From contig NZ_CP108487.1 of assembly GCF_036226525.1 (NCBI RefSeq), positions 4,960,001-5,024,000 on the forward strand: 64,000 bases of DNA, in the 5' to 3' direction. The DNA is from Kribbella sp. NBC_01245. Its GTDB lineage: Bacteria > Actinomycetota > Actinomycetes > Propionibacteriales > Kribbellaceae. Shown here piece after piece: positions 52,204 through 60,910 of this stretch; within the stretch, counting starts at the first letter, position 1; the number at the start of each line of letters is the position of its first letter. A program made the translations under genes and the position numbers. The notes beneath the pieces are model-generated. The model was not told the DNA's origin. It did not search any database and worked only from the letters and a program-made list of their open reading frames with translations.

Positions 52204-52588
52204 CAAGGTGGCGTGGGTTTGTCTGCAGGGCGGGAAGATTCTCAGTTCGCGGTCGCGGGGCAAGGACGCGTATTACCTCCCCGGCGGGAAGCGGGAGCCG
52301 GGTGAGAGTGATGTCGAGACGCTGGTTCGGGAGATTCGCGAGGAGCTCGCCGTTGCCATCGTGCCTGACACCGCGAGCCACCTGGGGACGTTCCGGGCAC
52401 AGGCGCACGGGCATGCCGACGGCGTGATCGTGCAGATGGCTTGTTATACCGCTGAGCATCGCGGGACACCTGTCGCCAGCAGTGAGATCGAGGAAGTCGT
52501 TTGGCTCGCATACGGCGACCGCGAGCGGGTGTCCCCCGTCGACCAGATCATCTTCGATCACCTGCACCAGGACGGCCGGCTTCGCTGA
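52193..52588 (+). CDS. NUDIX hydrolase
   Basis: A 131-residue NUDIX pyrophosphatase. The NUDIX box is GGKREPGESDVETLVREIRE followed by ELAV, matching GxxxxxExxxxxxxREUxEExGU except for Ala in place of the last Gly. It would hydrolyse a nucleoside diphosphate linked to X. The GTG at 52193 follows GGAGGAG within the end of the DUF952 gene, in another frame, so the two overlap and are translationally linked. Confidence 0.88.
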   Translation: MFIDKVAWVCLQGGKILSSRSRGKDAYYLPGGKREPGESDVETLVREIREELAVAIVPDTASHLGTFRAQAHGHADGVIVQMACYTAEHRGTPVASSEIEEVVWLAYGDRERVSPVDQIIFDHLHQDGRLR

Positions 52589-52593
52589 ACCGG

Positions 52594-52749
52594 TCAGCGG
52601 CCGAGGAGGCGGGCGAAGAAGCCTTTCGAATCGGGATGGCCGGCGCACCACTCGGCAGGTGGGACGGAGAGTTTGACCTGGGCTACGTGCTGCCCGCAAC
52701 CGGCCCAGGTCGTCTTACCGCATTGACGGCACTTCACTGCGCGACACAT
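52594..52749 (-). CDS. Small zinc-ribbon-like conserved protein (51 aa)
   Basis: A 51-residue protein starting MCRAVKCRQCGKTTWAGCGQ, then HVAQVKLSVPPAEWCAG and ending FFARLLGR. The cysteine pattern suggests a zinc ribbon. Similar short proteins occur widely in actinobacteria. GAGGGGG precedes the ATG. It overlaps the 3' end of the DapA-like gene by 35 bp on the same strand. Confidence 0.75.
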   Translation of the reverse strand: MCRAVKCRQCGKTTWAGCGQHVAQVKLSVPPAEWCAGHPDSKGFFARLLGR

Positions 52750-53614
52750 TCGCGACCCCCTCGTTGAGACCTTCAAAGTACTCGAGGGATTGAGGATCGG
52801 CCGAGACCAGGGGCAGGCGTACGTCTGCCGTCGGGATCAACCCGCGCGCGTGGAGCACGGCCTTGACGACCGTCGGGTTGGGCTCGGCGAACAACGCGGA
52901 AGACAAGGCAGCGAGGCGGTGTCCGAGCGCGCGAGCCCGAGGCACGTCGCCCGCATGCCAAAGGTCGATCAGTGAGACGAAGTCCGCGGTGTCGACATGC
53001 GCGGACGCCAGGATCGCGCCGTGCGCACCAAGGGCGAGCAGCGGCGAGATCACCACATCGTCACCACCAAGTACGGCGAAATCGTCAGGCAGCTCGGACA
53101 TCAACGCGACAGTGTCATTGTCGATCCCACCAGCGGCGTACTTGAACGCCGCCACCCCCGGCAGCGAAGCCAACCGCCGCAAGGTCTCGAGCGTCAGACT
53201 CTGCCCCGTGCGATAAGGAATGTGGTAGATCACGAGGGGCACCGGGCTCACCGATGCCAAGTGGGTGAAGTAGGCCAGAACGCCCGCATCACCAGGGCGT
53301 ACGAACGACGGCACTGGCACCTGCGCCGCGACCACCTCGGGCCAATCCGCCAAGGCCTCCAGCTCCGACGGCCTATCCGCACCGACGACGAGTTGCGCGT
53401 CACGCGTACGGCAGACCCCTGCCAGTACGTCGAACACGGCACGCTTTTCCGAATCGCTCAGCGCGGCGGGCTCAGCCGTCGTACCGAGGCAGACCAGGCC
53501 GGTGGCGCCCGCGTCGAGCATTTGGTGCGCCAGGGATTCCAGTGGGTCGAGGGCTACGCCGCCGTTGGAGTCGAACGGCGTGATCAGCGGGACGTACAAA
53601 CCGGTGAGCGTCAT
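52715..53614 (-). CDS. Dihydrodipicolinate-synthase/N-acetylneuraminate-lyase-family aldolase (DapA-like)
   Basis: A 299-residue TIM-barrel lyase. LYVPLITPFDSNGGVA opens the barrel, VCLGTTAEPAALSDSEK is the substrate loop, IYHIPYRTG carries the catalytic Tyr, and FKYAAGG the Schiff-base Lys. As a stand-alone paralogue beside a LysR gene it more likely handles a sugar acid or keto acid than lysine synthesis. The frame extends upstream to 54124, but that part is antisense to the LysR gene, so ATG 53614 is the start. Confidence 0.87.
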   Translation of the reverse strand: MTLTGLYVPLITPFDSNGGVALDPLESLAHQMLDAGATGLVCLGTTAEPAALSDSEKRAVFDVLAGVCRTRDAQLVVGADRPSELEALADWPEVVAAQVPVPSFVRPGDAGVLAYFTHLASVSPVPLVIYHIPYRTGQSLTLETLRRLASLPGVAAFKYAAGGIDNDTVALMSELPDDFAVLGGDDVVISPLLALGAHGAILASAHVDTADFVSLIDLWHAGDVPRARALGHRLAALSSALFAEPNPTVVKAVLHARGLIPTADVRLPLVSADPQSLEYFEGLNEGVANVSRSEVPSMR

Positions 53615-53684
53615 TGGTCCAGCCTCGACGGTCAAACTGGCAAGGTCTAGTTCAGCTTTGTACGGCAATGCGTAAGCTGGGCTA

Positions 53685-54578
53685 ATGCTCGACGTACGGC
53701 GACTCCGGCTGCTGCGGGATTTGGCGCAGCTCGGGACCATCGCGGCCGTGGCGAAGGCGCATACGTACACGCCGTCGGCCGTATCGCAGCAGTTGGCCGT
53801 GCTCGAACGCGAAGCCGGCGTACCGCTCCTCGAACGGACTGGCCGGCGGGTTGCCCTAACGGCAGCGGGCGTCGTTCTCGTTAGGCACGCCGAGACCGTG
53901 CTGGCCGCTCTCGAAGGCGCGAGTGCCGCCTTGGCCGAGGCGCGTGGCGAGTTGGCGGGCCCGTTACGGATCGGCGCGTATCCCACCGCCGTACGGACGT
54001 TGCTGCCGACGGCGCTCGTCGCCTTGGGCCGCGAACATCCCGGGCTCGAGCTGATGGTTTCCGAGCTCGATCCCGTTGCCGTCCCCGAGGCGTTGCGCGA
54101 GCGTCGGCTCGATGTCGCGCTCATCCACGACTACGACGTGATGCCGGTCGAGCCGGACCGGACGCTCGACGCCGTTCCCCTGCTGGACGAAACGGTCTTC
54201 TTGGCCACACCGTCTGCGGCCAAGGCAACCAAAGACCCGATCGCCGACGCCCGGGATGCCGCGTGGATCGTCGGCAGCCCGGGCACCGTCTGTCATGCCG
54301 TCACGCTGCAGCTCTGCCGGTCGGCCGGCTTCACCCCGCAGGTACGGCATCACGCCGACGACTTCGCGGCCGTACTCGCGCTGGTCGCCGCCGGCCAAGG
54401 CGTCTCGCTCGTCCCCCAACTCGCGACGGCCGAAGCCCCAGCCGGCGTACACCTCATCCCGCTAGCCGCCCGGCGCCGGACCCGCATCACCTACCGCCAA
54501 GGCGCCTCCAGCCACCCCGCGATCGCCGCCTTCACCACGGCGATCCGGGAGGCTACAAACCAATACCTGAAGGGCTAG
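53685..54578 (+). CDS. LysR-family transcriptional regulator
   Basis: A 297-residue regulator. The N-terminal winged helix is LRLLRDLAQLGTIAAVAKA then HTYTPSAVSQQLAVLEREAG, and the effector domain (about 90-297) has two alpha/beta lobes. It is divergent from the DapA-like gene, so it probably controls it. The 70-bp spacer holds weak TTG-type signals only. Its stop codon lies within the CTAG boundary of the hairpin element at 54575-54741. Confidence 0.9.
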   Translation: MLDVRRLRLLRDLAQLGTIAAVAKAHTYTPSAVSQQLAVLEREAGVPLLERTGRRVALTAAGVVLVRHAETVLAALEGASAALAEARGELAGPLRIGAYPTAVRTLLPTALVALGREHPGLELMVSELDPVAVPEALRERRLDVALIHDYDVMPVEPDRTLDAVPLLDETVFLATPSAAKATKDPIADARDAAWIVGSPGTVCHAVTLQLCRSAGFTPQVRHHADDFAAVLALVAAGQGVSLVPQLATAEAPAGVHLIPLAARRRTRITYRQGASSHPAIAAFTTAIREATNQYLKG

Positions 54579-54741
54579 TGGTCGGCGCCGGATGGTCGGC
54601 GAGTGGCTGCGGTGTCCAGGCGGGTGCATCGCAAGGCGGAGAAGGAGCCTCGATGCTTTTTATCGTGGCTTCTTCTCCAACGCCGCGAGGTGCCCGCCTG
54701 GGCGCCGCAGACGCCGACGAACATCCGGCGCCGACCACTAG
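54575..54741. repeat. CTAG-bounded 167-bp inverted-repeat element between convergent genes
   Basis: The left part (CTAGTGGTCGGCGCCGGATG) is the exact complement of the right end (CATCCGGCGCCGACCACTAG). Inner arms pair too, for example CCAGGCGGG with CCCGCCTGG and GGAGAAGGAGCC with the GGCTTCTTCTCC run, leaving a loop near 54654-54660. It contains no gene. Both neighbours use its terminal TAG as stop codon (54576-54578 on plus, 54740-54738 on minus). It is either a MITE-like insertion or a very strong bidirectional terminator. Confidence 0.88.
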
Positions 54742-56168
54742 GCGGCGAGAGCGGCTTCGGCGACGGTCTCGGCGTCGGGCGTGAGCTGCGGCGTGGCCAG
54801 GCTGACGAGGACGTTCAGGACGGCGAACGCGGCTGCGACCAAGAGACCACGGTGGAAGCCTTCGACCAGCGCCGCCTGCTGGGACATGCCCTGGGTCAAC
54901 GCGTCGGTGGTGTGACTGATCGACAAGGTTGTCACCACGGCCAGACCGAGAGCGCCACCGACCTGGTAGACCGCGGTCACCACGCCCGAGGCGGCGCCGG
55001 CCTCATGACGCTCGACGTCCGAGACGGCTGCGATCTGAGCCGGTACGGCGACCGCGATGATGCCGAACCCGAAGAGGATGAACCCGGGCAGGAGCTCGAC
55101 CGCGTAAGACCCATCGGCGCTTGCCTGCGAGAGCAATAGCAACCCGGCGAGACTGAGGACCGTGCCGGCGAGCTGGACCGTGCGAGTGCCAACGCGGTGC
55201 ACGAGCTGCGAGGCCACGACCGCACCGAGCACGGCGGCACCACCCATCGGCAGGAAGTGGACGCCCGCGGCCAGCGCCGAATCGCCTCGCACCTGCTGCA
55301 GGTAGATCGCAGTCAGGAAGAACATCGACAGGAAGCTCGCGCCATTCAGGGCGAGCGCGCCACTCGACACACTCAGCGCTCGCGAGCGGAACAGACCCAA
55401 CGGCACCAGCGGCGCCTTCGAACGGGCTTCGACCCGGACGAACGCGACCATCAGCACCACCCCGCCGATAAGGAATCCGGCCACCTCGAACGACGCCCAA
55501 CCACTCGGCTCGGCGCGAACGACGCCGTACACGATGGCGAGGAGACCGGCCGTGCCGAGTACGGCGCCGGCGGTGTCGAAGGTGCGCGGGCCGTCCTGGC
55601 CGTGGCGGTGATCGGGCACGAAGACCGGGATCAACGCGATCAGCAGTACGACGATCGGCACGTTCACGAAGAACACCCAGGCCCAGCTGAGCGCGTCGAC
55701 CAGCACTCCTCCGGCGACCACGCCGAGGGTGCCGCCGAGCCCGGCCAGACCACCCCAGACGCCCATCGCGATATTGCGATCCCGGCCGTGGTCGAACGTC
55801 ACCATCAGCAAAGCGAGCGCGGCCGGTGAGAGTAGTGCGCCGCCGAGGCCTTGCACGGCTCGAGCGGCGATCAGGAATTCGGACGAGTTCGCCAGGCCCG
55901 CGACCAGCGAGCTGACGCCGAACAGCGCGAGACCCGCGATGAAGACCCGGCGCGATCCGAGCAGGTCGGCGGCCCGTCCACCGAGCAGGAGGAATCCGCC
56001 GAACAGCAGCGTGTAGGCGCTGATCACCCATTGCAGGGTCTCCGGCGTGAAACCCAGATCAGCCTGGATGTCGGGCAGCGCGACATTCACGATCGTCACG
56101 TCGAGCACCACGATGAACTGCGCCAGGGCGAGCACGGCCAGGGTCGCCCAGGGACTGCGTTGTCGCAT
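54738..56168 (-). CDS. MFS transporter, DHA2 family
   Basis: A 476-residue permease of about 14 helices. VLDVTIVNVALPDIQ is motif D1, and VQGLGGALLSPAALALLMV is the motif before helix 5. It likely exports a drug or metabolite. It is divergent from the TetR gene, with a complex operator between, so it is probably the TetR target. The last codons are next to the CTAG-bounded hairpin. Confidence 0.9.
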   Translation of the reverse strand: MRQRSPWATLAVLALAQFIVVLDVTIVNVALPDIQADLGFTPETLQWVISAYTLLFGGFLLLGGRAADLLGSRRVFIAGLALFGVSSLVAGLANSSEFLIAARAVQGLGGALLSPAALALLMVTFDHGRDRNIAMGVWGGLAGLGGTLGVVAGGVLVDALSWAWVFFVNVPIVVLLIALIPVFVPDHRHGQDGPRTFDTAGAVLGTAGLLAIVYGVVRAEPSGWASFEVAGFLIGGVVLMVAFVRVEARSKAPLVPLGLFRSRALSVSSGALALNGASFLSMFFLTAIYLQQVRGDSALAAGVHFLPMGGAAVLGAVVASQLVHRVGTRTVQLAGTVLSLAGLLLLSQASADGSYAVELLPGFILFGFGIIAVAVPAQIAAVSDVERHEAGAASGVVTAVYQVGGALGLAVVTTLSISHTTDALTQGMSQQAALVEGFHRGLLVAAAFAVLNVLVSLATPQLTPDAETVAEAALAA

Positions 56169-56193
56169 GACTTACCTCATCTATCGGCTTGTG

Positions 56194-56244
56194 TACGGCG
56201 TACGTCTACGTTGTATACGTACGCCGTAGACGTTAGGTCTACGG
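56194..56244. promoter_or_regulatory. Compound operator between MFS and TetR genes
   Basis: Two inverted repeats overlap: TACGGCGTACGT-N11-ACGTACGCCGTA (56194-56228), and CCGTAGAC-GTTAG-GTCTACGG (56224-56244). The arms are perfect. The second lies just upstream of the TetR start and the first nearer the MFS start, so each gene could be controlled. Confidence 0.78.
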
Positions 56245-56259
56245 TGTAAACTTGTCAAC

Positions 56260-56943
56260 GTGGTGACCACCAGAGACCTGACGGCAAAAGATCCGACGAC
56301 GACCCAGCGGCGGCTCGATCCGGCCCGGATCGTGGCGAGCGCGCTGGCGATCGCGGACGGCGAGGGCCTGCCCGCGGTGACCATCCGGCGCCTCGCGCAG
56401 GAGCACGAGGTCACGCCGATGGCGCTCTACCGGCACTTCAAGGACAAGGACGAGCTGCTCGGCGCCCTTGCGGATCGCCTGCTTTCCGACATCGACATGC
56501 CCGAGCCCTCCGAGGCGCCGTGGGACTGGCAGGTCCGCGAGGTGCTGGCCGCGGTCGTCGACGCACTGCGCCCCCATCCAGAGGTCGCGAATCTGACGCT
56601 GCCCCGGATCCTGCTCACCGAGCCCGGTCTCGAGCTGGCAGAACGGACCCTCGGCCTGCTGGTCCAGGGCGGGTTCACCCCGGACCAGGCCGGCGAGATC
56701 GGCCGCCAGTCCATCTGCTCGCTGATCACCCTCGTCACCACCGAGCCGGGCGGGGGCGTTGATCCCGAGGTCCGCGAGCAGCAGATCCGGAACAAGCGGG
56801 CCGCGATCGCGATGCTGCCGCCACAGCGCTACCCGAACGTTGTCGCCGCCGCGGACAGCCTCACCGGCTGCGAGGATCCCCAGGCGTACTACGAGATCGG
56901 CCTCGACCTCGTCGTCGCCGGCATCCGCGGCATGGTCAAGTAG
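56260..56943 (+). CDS. TetR-family transcriptional regulator
   Basis: A 227-residue regulator with an HTH at about 23-65 (RIVASALAIADGEGLPAVTI then TPMALYRHFKDKDELL) and a helical C-terminal domain resembling TetR_C proteins for tetracycline-like or other ligands. The GTG start at 56260 follows TAAACT (56246-56251) by nine bases, so the transcript may be leaderless. It likely represses the divergent MFS gene and itself through the compound operator. Confidence 0.9.
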   Translation: MVTTRDLTAKDPTTTQRRLDPARIVASALAIADGEGLPAVTIRRLAQEHEVTPMALYRHFKDKDELLGALADRLLSDIDMPEPSEAPWDWQVREVLAAVVDALRPHPEVANLTLPRILLTEPGLELAERTLGLLVQGGFTPDQAGEIGRQSICSLITLVTTEPGGGVDPEVREQQIRNKRAAIAMLPPQRYPNVVAAADSLTGCEDPQAYYEIGLDLVVAGIRGMVK

Positions 56944-57015
56944 TTGCTAGCAGCAACCTTCTGCCGGTAGCAGTACCACTTTGCCCGCAGCCCGGGACAA
57001 GGCAGGGTGGCGGGT

Positions 57016-58014
57016 ATGAGACTGCTGATGCTGGGCGGTACGGCGTTCGTGGGCCGGGCTGTCGTCGATGACGCGCTGGCCCGCGGCTGGGACGTGACCG
57101 TTCTGAACCGGGGCACCACCAAACCGCCCGCCGGGGTCACCGCCTTGGTCGGCGACCGGACCACGCCCGAGGGCCTGGACACCCTCAAGACGGGCGAATG
57201 GGACATCGTCGTCGATGCCTGGTCGCAAGCCCCACGCGCGGTGGACGCGAGCGCCCGCCTGCTGGCCGATCGCGCCGGCTTCTATGCCTACGTCTCGACC
57301 AGAGGCGTGTACGAATGGCCACCGCCCGCCGGCGCCGATGAGGACTATCCACTGGTCGACGCCGATCCCACCGACGGCGACGTGGACTACGGCCGGGCGA
57401 AACGCGGCGCGGAGATCGCGGTCACCGCCGCATTCGGAGATCGGTCGTTGCTGGGGCGTGCCGGGTTGATCCTGGGCCCGTGGGAGAACGTCGACCGGCT
57501 GCCCTGGTGGTTGCGCCGGATCGCCAAAGGTGGACCGGTGCTCGCGCCAGGCCCGCACGAGCTCGCCTTGCAGTACATCGATGCGCGCGATCTCGCCGGC
57601 TGGACGCTGGACCAGGCCGAGCGCGGCAACGGCGGCGCGTACAACCTGGTGAGTCCGCCGGGATTCACGACGATGGGGCAACTACTCGAGACCTGCGTCG
57701 AGGTGACCGGCTCGGATGCCGACCTGCGCTGGACCGAGCCGGAGCGGATCCTTGCCGCGGGCATCGAAGGCTGGACCCAACTGCCGATCTGGGCCGAACC
57801 CGGCACGAGCTACGACGCCTTGCACCATGCGGATGTCTCGAAGGCCGTCGCGGCGGGCCTGGTCAACCGGCCGGTCGAAGACACCGTCCGCGATACCTGG
57901 ACCTGGATGCAAGGGCCGGACGGGCAAATGGCCCGGACCGTACGGTCAGCGACCGGGCTCGATCCGGAGATCGAGGCAACGTTCCTGAAAGCCCAGCCCC
58001 AAGGACCGTCTTAA
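57016..58014 (+). CDS. NAD-dependent epimerase/dehydratase-family protein
   Basis: A 332-residue atypical extended SDR: MLGGTAFVGRAVVDDAL is the cofactor loop, YAYVSTRGVYEW the centre, and DYGRAKRGAEI contains YxxxK. It resembles the reductases related to anti-sigma-factor-like NAD-epimerases in actinobacteria. Substrate unknown. An in-frame GTG at 57007 is three codons upstream. A hairpin follows. Confidence 0.87.
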   Translation: MRLLMLGGTAFVGRAVVDDALARGWDVTVLNRGTTKPPAGVTALVGDRTTPEGLDTLKTGEWDIVVDAWSQAPRAVDASARLLADRAGFYAYVSTRGVYEWPPPAGADEDYPLVDADPTDGDVDYGRAKRGAEIAVTAAFGDRSLLGRAGLILGPWENVDRLPWWLRRIAKGGPVLAPGPHELALQYIDARDLAGWTLDQAERGNGGAYNLVSPPGFTTMGQLLETCVEVTGSDADLRWTEPERILAAGIEGWTQLPIWAEPGTSYDALHHADVSKAVAAGLVNRPVEDTVRDTWTWMQGPDGQMARTVRSATGLDPEIEATFLKAQPQGPS

Positions 58015-58064
58015 CGTTCATTTGACCCCACGCGGTCGCCCGATATGGCACCGTAGTCGCACAC

Positions 58065-58112
58065 GGCCCGTCCTCATCGAGCCCACCTCCCCCCGGGGCC
58101 CGAGGACGGGCC
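58065..58112. terminator. Hairpin after the epimerase gene
   Basis: GGCCCGTCCTC (58065-58075) pairs with GAGGACGGGCC (58102-58112), loop of 26 that itself contains CCCCGGGG. It could be a terminator. The remaining gap to 58290 holds nothing else I can support. Confidence 0.6.
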
Positions 58113-58289
58113 GTTCCCTGTCCAGGCGGCAGAATCCGGCGACTTCCGGACAGTGGTCGGCCCCGAACGCTGTTGCCTCAACGCCGGGGCCTGGGGAGGG
58201 CGACGCTCGAGCGGGCACCCTCTCGTGTGCGCCCAGTGCCCGCTCCCCGGCCTTTCATGCGCCTTGGTCGCAATAACCACGAAGGCTTT

Positions 58290-58811
58290 TCAGGCGGAAA
58301 GGTTGGCCAGCGCCCAGCGGGCCCAATCCAGCGTGGCGGTGTGCTGGCGCAGGCCGAACTCCGCCGCCAGCCGCCCGAACCACAGCCCTTCCTCCCCGCA
58401 CCGAGCGTCCTGAGCGCGCACGACCTCGGTCAATTCGGCCAATTCCCGCTCAGCCTCGATTGCGGTCTGCTCCAGTAACACCCGCGCCTCGGCGGCCGGC
58501 AGCGTCGACAGCAGGAACATCCGCAGCACCTCTTCGTTGCGGACGTTCTTGTGCACCGGCGGATTCCGCAGCCACTCGCGCAACTCCTCCCGCCCCGGCT
58601 CGGTGATCGCATACGTACGCCGCCCGCGGGCGCCCTCGTCCACCACCGCGACCAGGCCGTCGTCCGCGAGCCGGGTGAGCTCCGGATAGATCTGGCTGTG
58701 CTTGGCATGCCAGGCGTAGCGCTGGAGCGTGTGCTCGAACCGGCGGGTCAGCTCGTAGCCGCTGCCGGGGGCATCGTCGAGCAGGCCGAGCAAGGCGAAC
58801 CGAAGGGACAT
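58290..58811 (-). CDS. PadR-family transcriptional regulator
   Basis: A 173-residue regulator. The winged helix occupies 1-90 (ALLGLLDDAPGSGYELTRRF then AWHAKHSQIYPELTRLADDG), and the C-terminal helical domain (about 95-173) is the PadR dimerisation part. It is divergent from the carotenoid oxygenase gene and likely represses it through the palindrome at 58834-58857. Confidence 0.93.
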   Translation of the reverse strand: MSLRFALLGLLDDAPGSGYELTRRFEHTLQRYAWHAKHSQIYPELTRLADDGLVAVVDEGARGRRTYAITEPGREELREWLRNPPVHKNVRNEEVLRMFLLSTLPAAEARVLLEQTAIEAERELAELTEVVRAQDARCGEEGLWFGRLAAEFGLRQHTATLDWARWALANLSA

Positions 58812-58833
58812 GGCAACAGGTTATTGCATTCAT

Positions 58834-58857
58834 TGACATGTAGGAAATTACATGTCA
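58834..58857. promoter_or_regulatory. PadR-type operator
   Basis: TGACATGTA-GGAAAT-TACATGTCA has perfect 9-bp arms, and its core ATGTA...TACAT resembles known PadR sites (ATGTAT-N8-ATACAT). It lies between the PadR gene and the carotenoid oxygenase gene. Confidence 0.85.
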
Positions 58858-58893
58858 TCTTCGGAGCATCAACGCCAGATCTGGGGAGTGACG

Positions 58894-60243
58894 ATGACGA
58901 CCACAACAACGACCGGGGTATTCAGCGCGGCAGTGCTGGCACCTGTGCCCGACGAGACCGAGGCGTACGACCTGCCGATCGTCGGCGCCCTGCCGCCCGA
59001 TCTCACCGGCCGCTACCTGCGCAACGGCCCGAACCCGCTGCCCGGCGAGAATCCCGCGCACTGGTTCGGGGGCCACGGCATGTTGCATGGCATCCGGCTG
59101 GCCGACGGCCGGGCGGAGTGGTACCGCAATCGCTGGATCCGCACCGACCCGTTCAAGGGCAAGGTGACCGATCGGCGTTCGCATCGCGCGACCACGGCGA
59201 ACACGCACATCATCGAGCACGGCGGCTGCCTGCTGGCCCTGGGCGAGGGCGGATTCCCTTATCAGGTTGACCGCGAGCTGGACACGGTCGGCCCGCATGA
59301 CTTCGGCGGAAAGTTGCGCACGGCAATGACCGCGCATCCCAAGCAGGACCCGGTGACGGGTGAGCTGCACTTCTTCGGGTACGGCGCCACGCCTCCGTAT
59401 GCGACGTACCACCGTGCGGACGCGTCCGGTCAACTCGTGCACAGCGCCGAGATCGAGATCGCCGGCCCGACGATGATGCACGACTTCGCGGTCGCCGAGA
59501 ACCACGTGATCTGGCTCGACCTGCCGGTCACGTTCGACCACACCCTGATCGACCGCGGCATGCCGTACGCCTGGAACGAGCAGTACGGCGCACGCCTCGG
59601 GTTGATGCCGAAGAACGGGACGGAGGTGCGCTGGTTCGAGGTGGACCCGTGTTACGTCTTCCACGTCGGCAACGCCTCGGAACTACCCGACGGCCGGATC
59701 ACCCTGGACGTCGTACGGTATGGCCGCGCCGGGTGGGACCACATGTGGAGCAGCATCGGCGGTCAGGTTCGCAACGGGCATGAGGTGGTGCTTTCGGCAG
59801 GGCGCGTCGGCGGCGCGACGTTGCATCGGTGGACACTCGACCCAGCGACCGGGGTTGTCGCGGATCAGCCGTTGGATGATCTCGAGGTGGAGTTCCCGAC
59901 GCTCAACGAGGAGCGGCTCGGGCGGGCGAATCGCTTCCTGTACACGGTTTCGCAGCCGCTGGGCGCGGTGGTGAAGTTCGATACGAACTCGGGCCAGACG
60001 TCGGTGGCCGAGCTCGGGCGGGACCGGATTCCGGGCGAGGCGGTCTTCGTCCCGGCCGCGGATGCGCGGAACGAGGATGACGGCTGGCTGCTCACGGTTG
60101 TGGGCGATGAGACCGGCAGCGCCTCCGAGTTGGTCGTGCTCGATGCGTCGGATCTGGACAGCGGTCGGGTCGCCACGGTGCAACTAGCGCGGCGCGTGCC
60201 CGCCGGATTCCACGGCTCCTGGATCCCCGACCCAGCCAGCTGA
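58894..60243 (+). CDS. Carotenoid oxygenase (RPE65/CCD family)
   Basis: A 449-residue iron-dependent dioxygenase. The beta-propeller iron ligands, four His, are visible in TAHPKQDPVTGELHFFGY, MHDFAVAENHV, CYVFHVGNAS and GFHGSWIP. The N-terminus has LPPDLTGRYLRNGPNPLPGE typical of the family. It cleaves a conjugated double bond in carotenoids, apocarotenoids or lignin-type stilbenes. ATG 58894 follows GGGGAG; the upstream start at 58852 lies inside the operator. Confidence 0.92.
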   Translation: MTTTTTTGVFSAAVLAPVPDETEAYDLPIVGALPPDLTGRYLRNGPNPLPGENPAHWFGGHGMLHGIRLADGRAEWYRNRWIRTDPFKGKVTDRRSHRATTANTHIIEHGGCLLALGEGGFPYQVDRELDTVGPHDFGGKLRTAMTAHPKQDPVTGELHFFGYGATPPYATYHRADASGQLVHSAEIEIAGPTMMHDFAVAENHVIWLDLPVTFDHTLIDRGMPYAWNEQYGARLGLMPKNGTEVRWFEVDPCYVFHVGNASELPDGRITLDVVRYGRAGWDHMWSSIGGQVRNGHEVVLSAGRVGGATLHRWTLDPATGVVADQPLDDLEVEFPTLNEERLGRANRFLYTVSQPLGAVVKFDTNSGQTSVAELGRDRIPGEAVFVPAADARNEDDGWLLTVVGDETGSASELVVLDASDLDSGRVATVQLARRVPAGFHGSWIPDPAS

Positions 60244-60246
60244 GAT

Positions 60247-60846
60247 CTATGCAGCGGGTCCTCGGCCGGACAGCATCCGGATCATCGCCGGCAGGACGGC
60301 GACCGAGACGTCCGGGTCGATGGCCCGCTGCACGCCGAGTCCGACGCCGAGGCTGAGCACGGCGGTGGCGCAGTCGGTGGCGGACATCGGCAGCTCGATC
60401 CCGAACTGGTCGGCATGCCGGCCGAGCAGCACGGCCACGGCGTCGCGGATCTCGCCGTTCCGGGCGGCCAGCTCCTGCCGGATGTGCTCGTCCTGCCGGG
60501 CCCGCGTCGCGAACTCGACCTCGAACACGGTCCAGGCCACATCGCCGATGGTCGCGTCAGCCCAATCCTGGAAGGCGGCGAGCATCTCCTCCAGCGTGGT
60601 CGTACCGGCAAGAGCCGAGGCCATCCGCATCGCCTGGTCCGCGCGGATCGCGTCAACGACGGCCAGGCAGAGCTCGTCCTTGTTGCGGAAATTCGAGTAG
60701 ACCGCGCCCTTGGAGAAACCCGCCTCGTCCGCGACCTTCTCCAGCGAGGTGGCCGCATAACCGTCCCGCAGGAACAGCGCCGTCGCCGTACCAACGAGCT
60801 TCTCGCGGGTCGCCGCCTGGCTCTCCGCCCTGGTCATCCTGGCCAT
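60247..60846 (-). CDS. TetR-family transcriptional regulator
   Basis: A 199-residue regulator with an HTH at about 12-57 (VGTATALFLRDGYAATSLEK then AGFSKGAVYSNFRNKDELC). The C-terminal domain is TetR_C-like. The frame starts at 61053 upstream, but that part is antisense to the monooxygenase, so ATG 60846 is used. It likely controls the divergent monooxygenase/SDR operon, as CTAGA-AC-TCTAG lies just upstream. Confidence 0.88.
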   Translation of the reverse strand: MARMTRAESQAATREKLVGTATALFLRDGYAATSLEKVADEAGFSKGAVYSNFRNKDELCLAVVDAIRADQAMRMASALAGTTTLEEMLAAFQDWADATIGDVAWTVFEVEFATRARQDEHIRQELAARNGEIRDAVAVLLGRHADQFGIELPMSATDCATAVLSLGVGLGVQRAIDPDVSVAVLPAMIRMLSGRGPAA

Positions 60847-60848
60847 GG

Positions 60849-60860
60849 CTAGAACTCTAG
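60849..60860. promoter_or_regulatory. Short inverted repeat before the TetR and monooxygenase genes
   Basis: CTAGA-AC-TCTAG has perfect 5-bp arms. It is three bases from the TetR start and 51 from the monooxygenase start. Small size makes chance possible. Confidence 0.4.
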
Positions 60861-60910
60861 TGGTTGTTTCACCTTCCGCAGGTATCCAAATACCGCTAGT
60901 CTCCGAAAGC

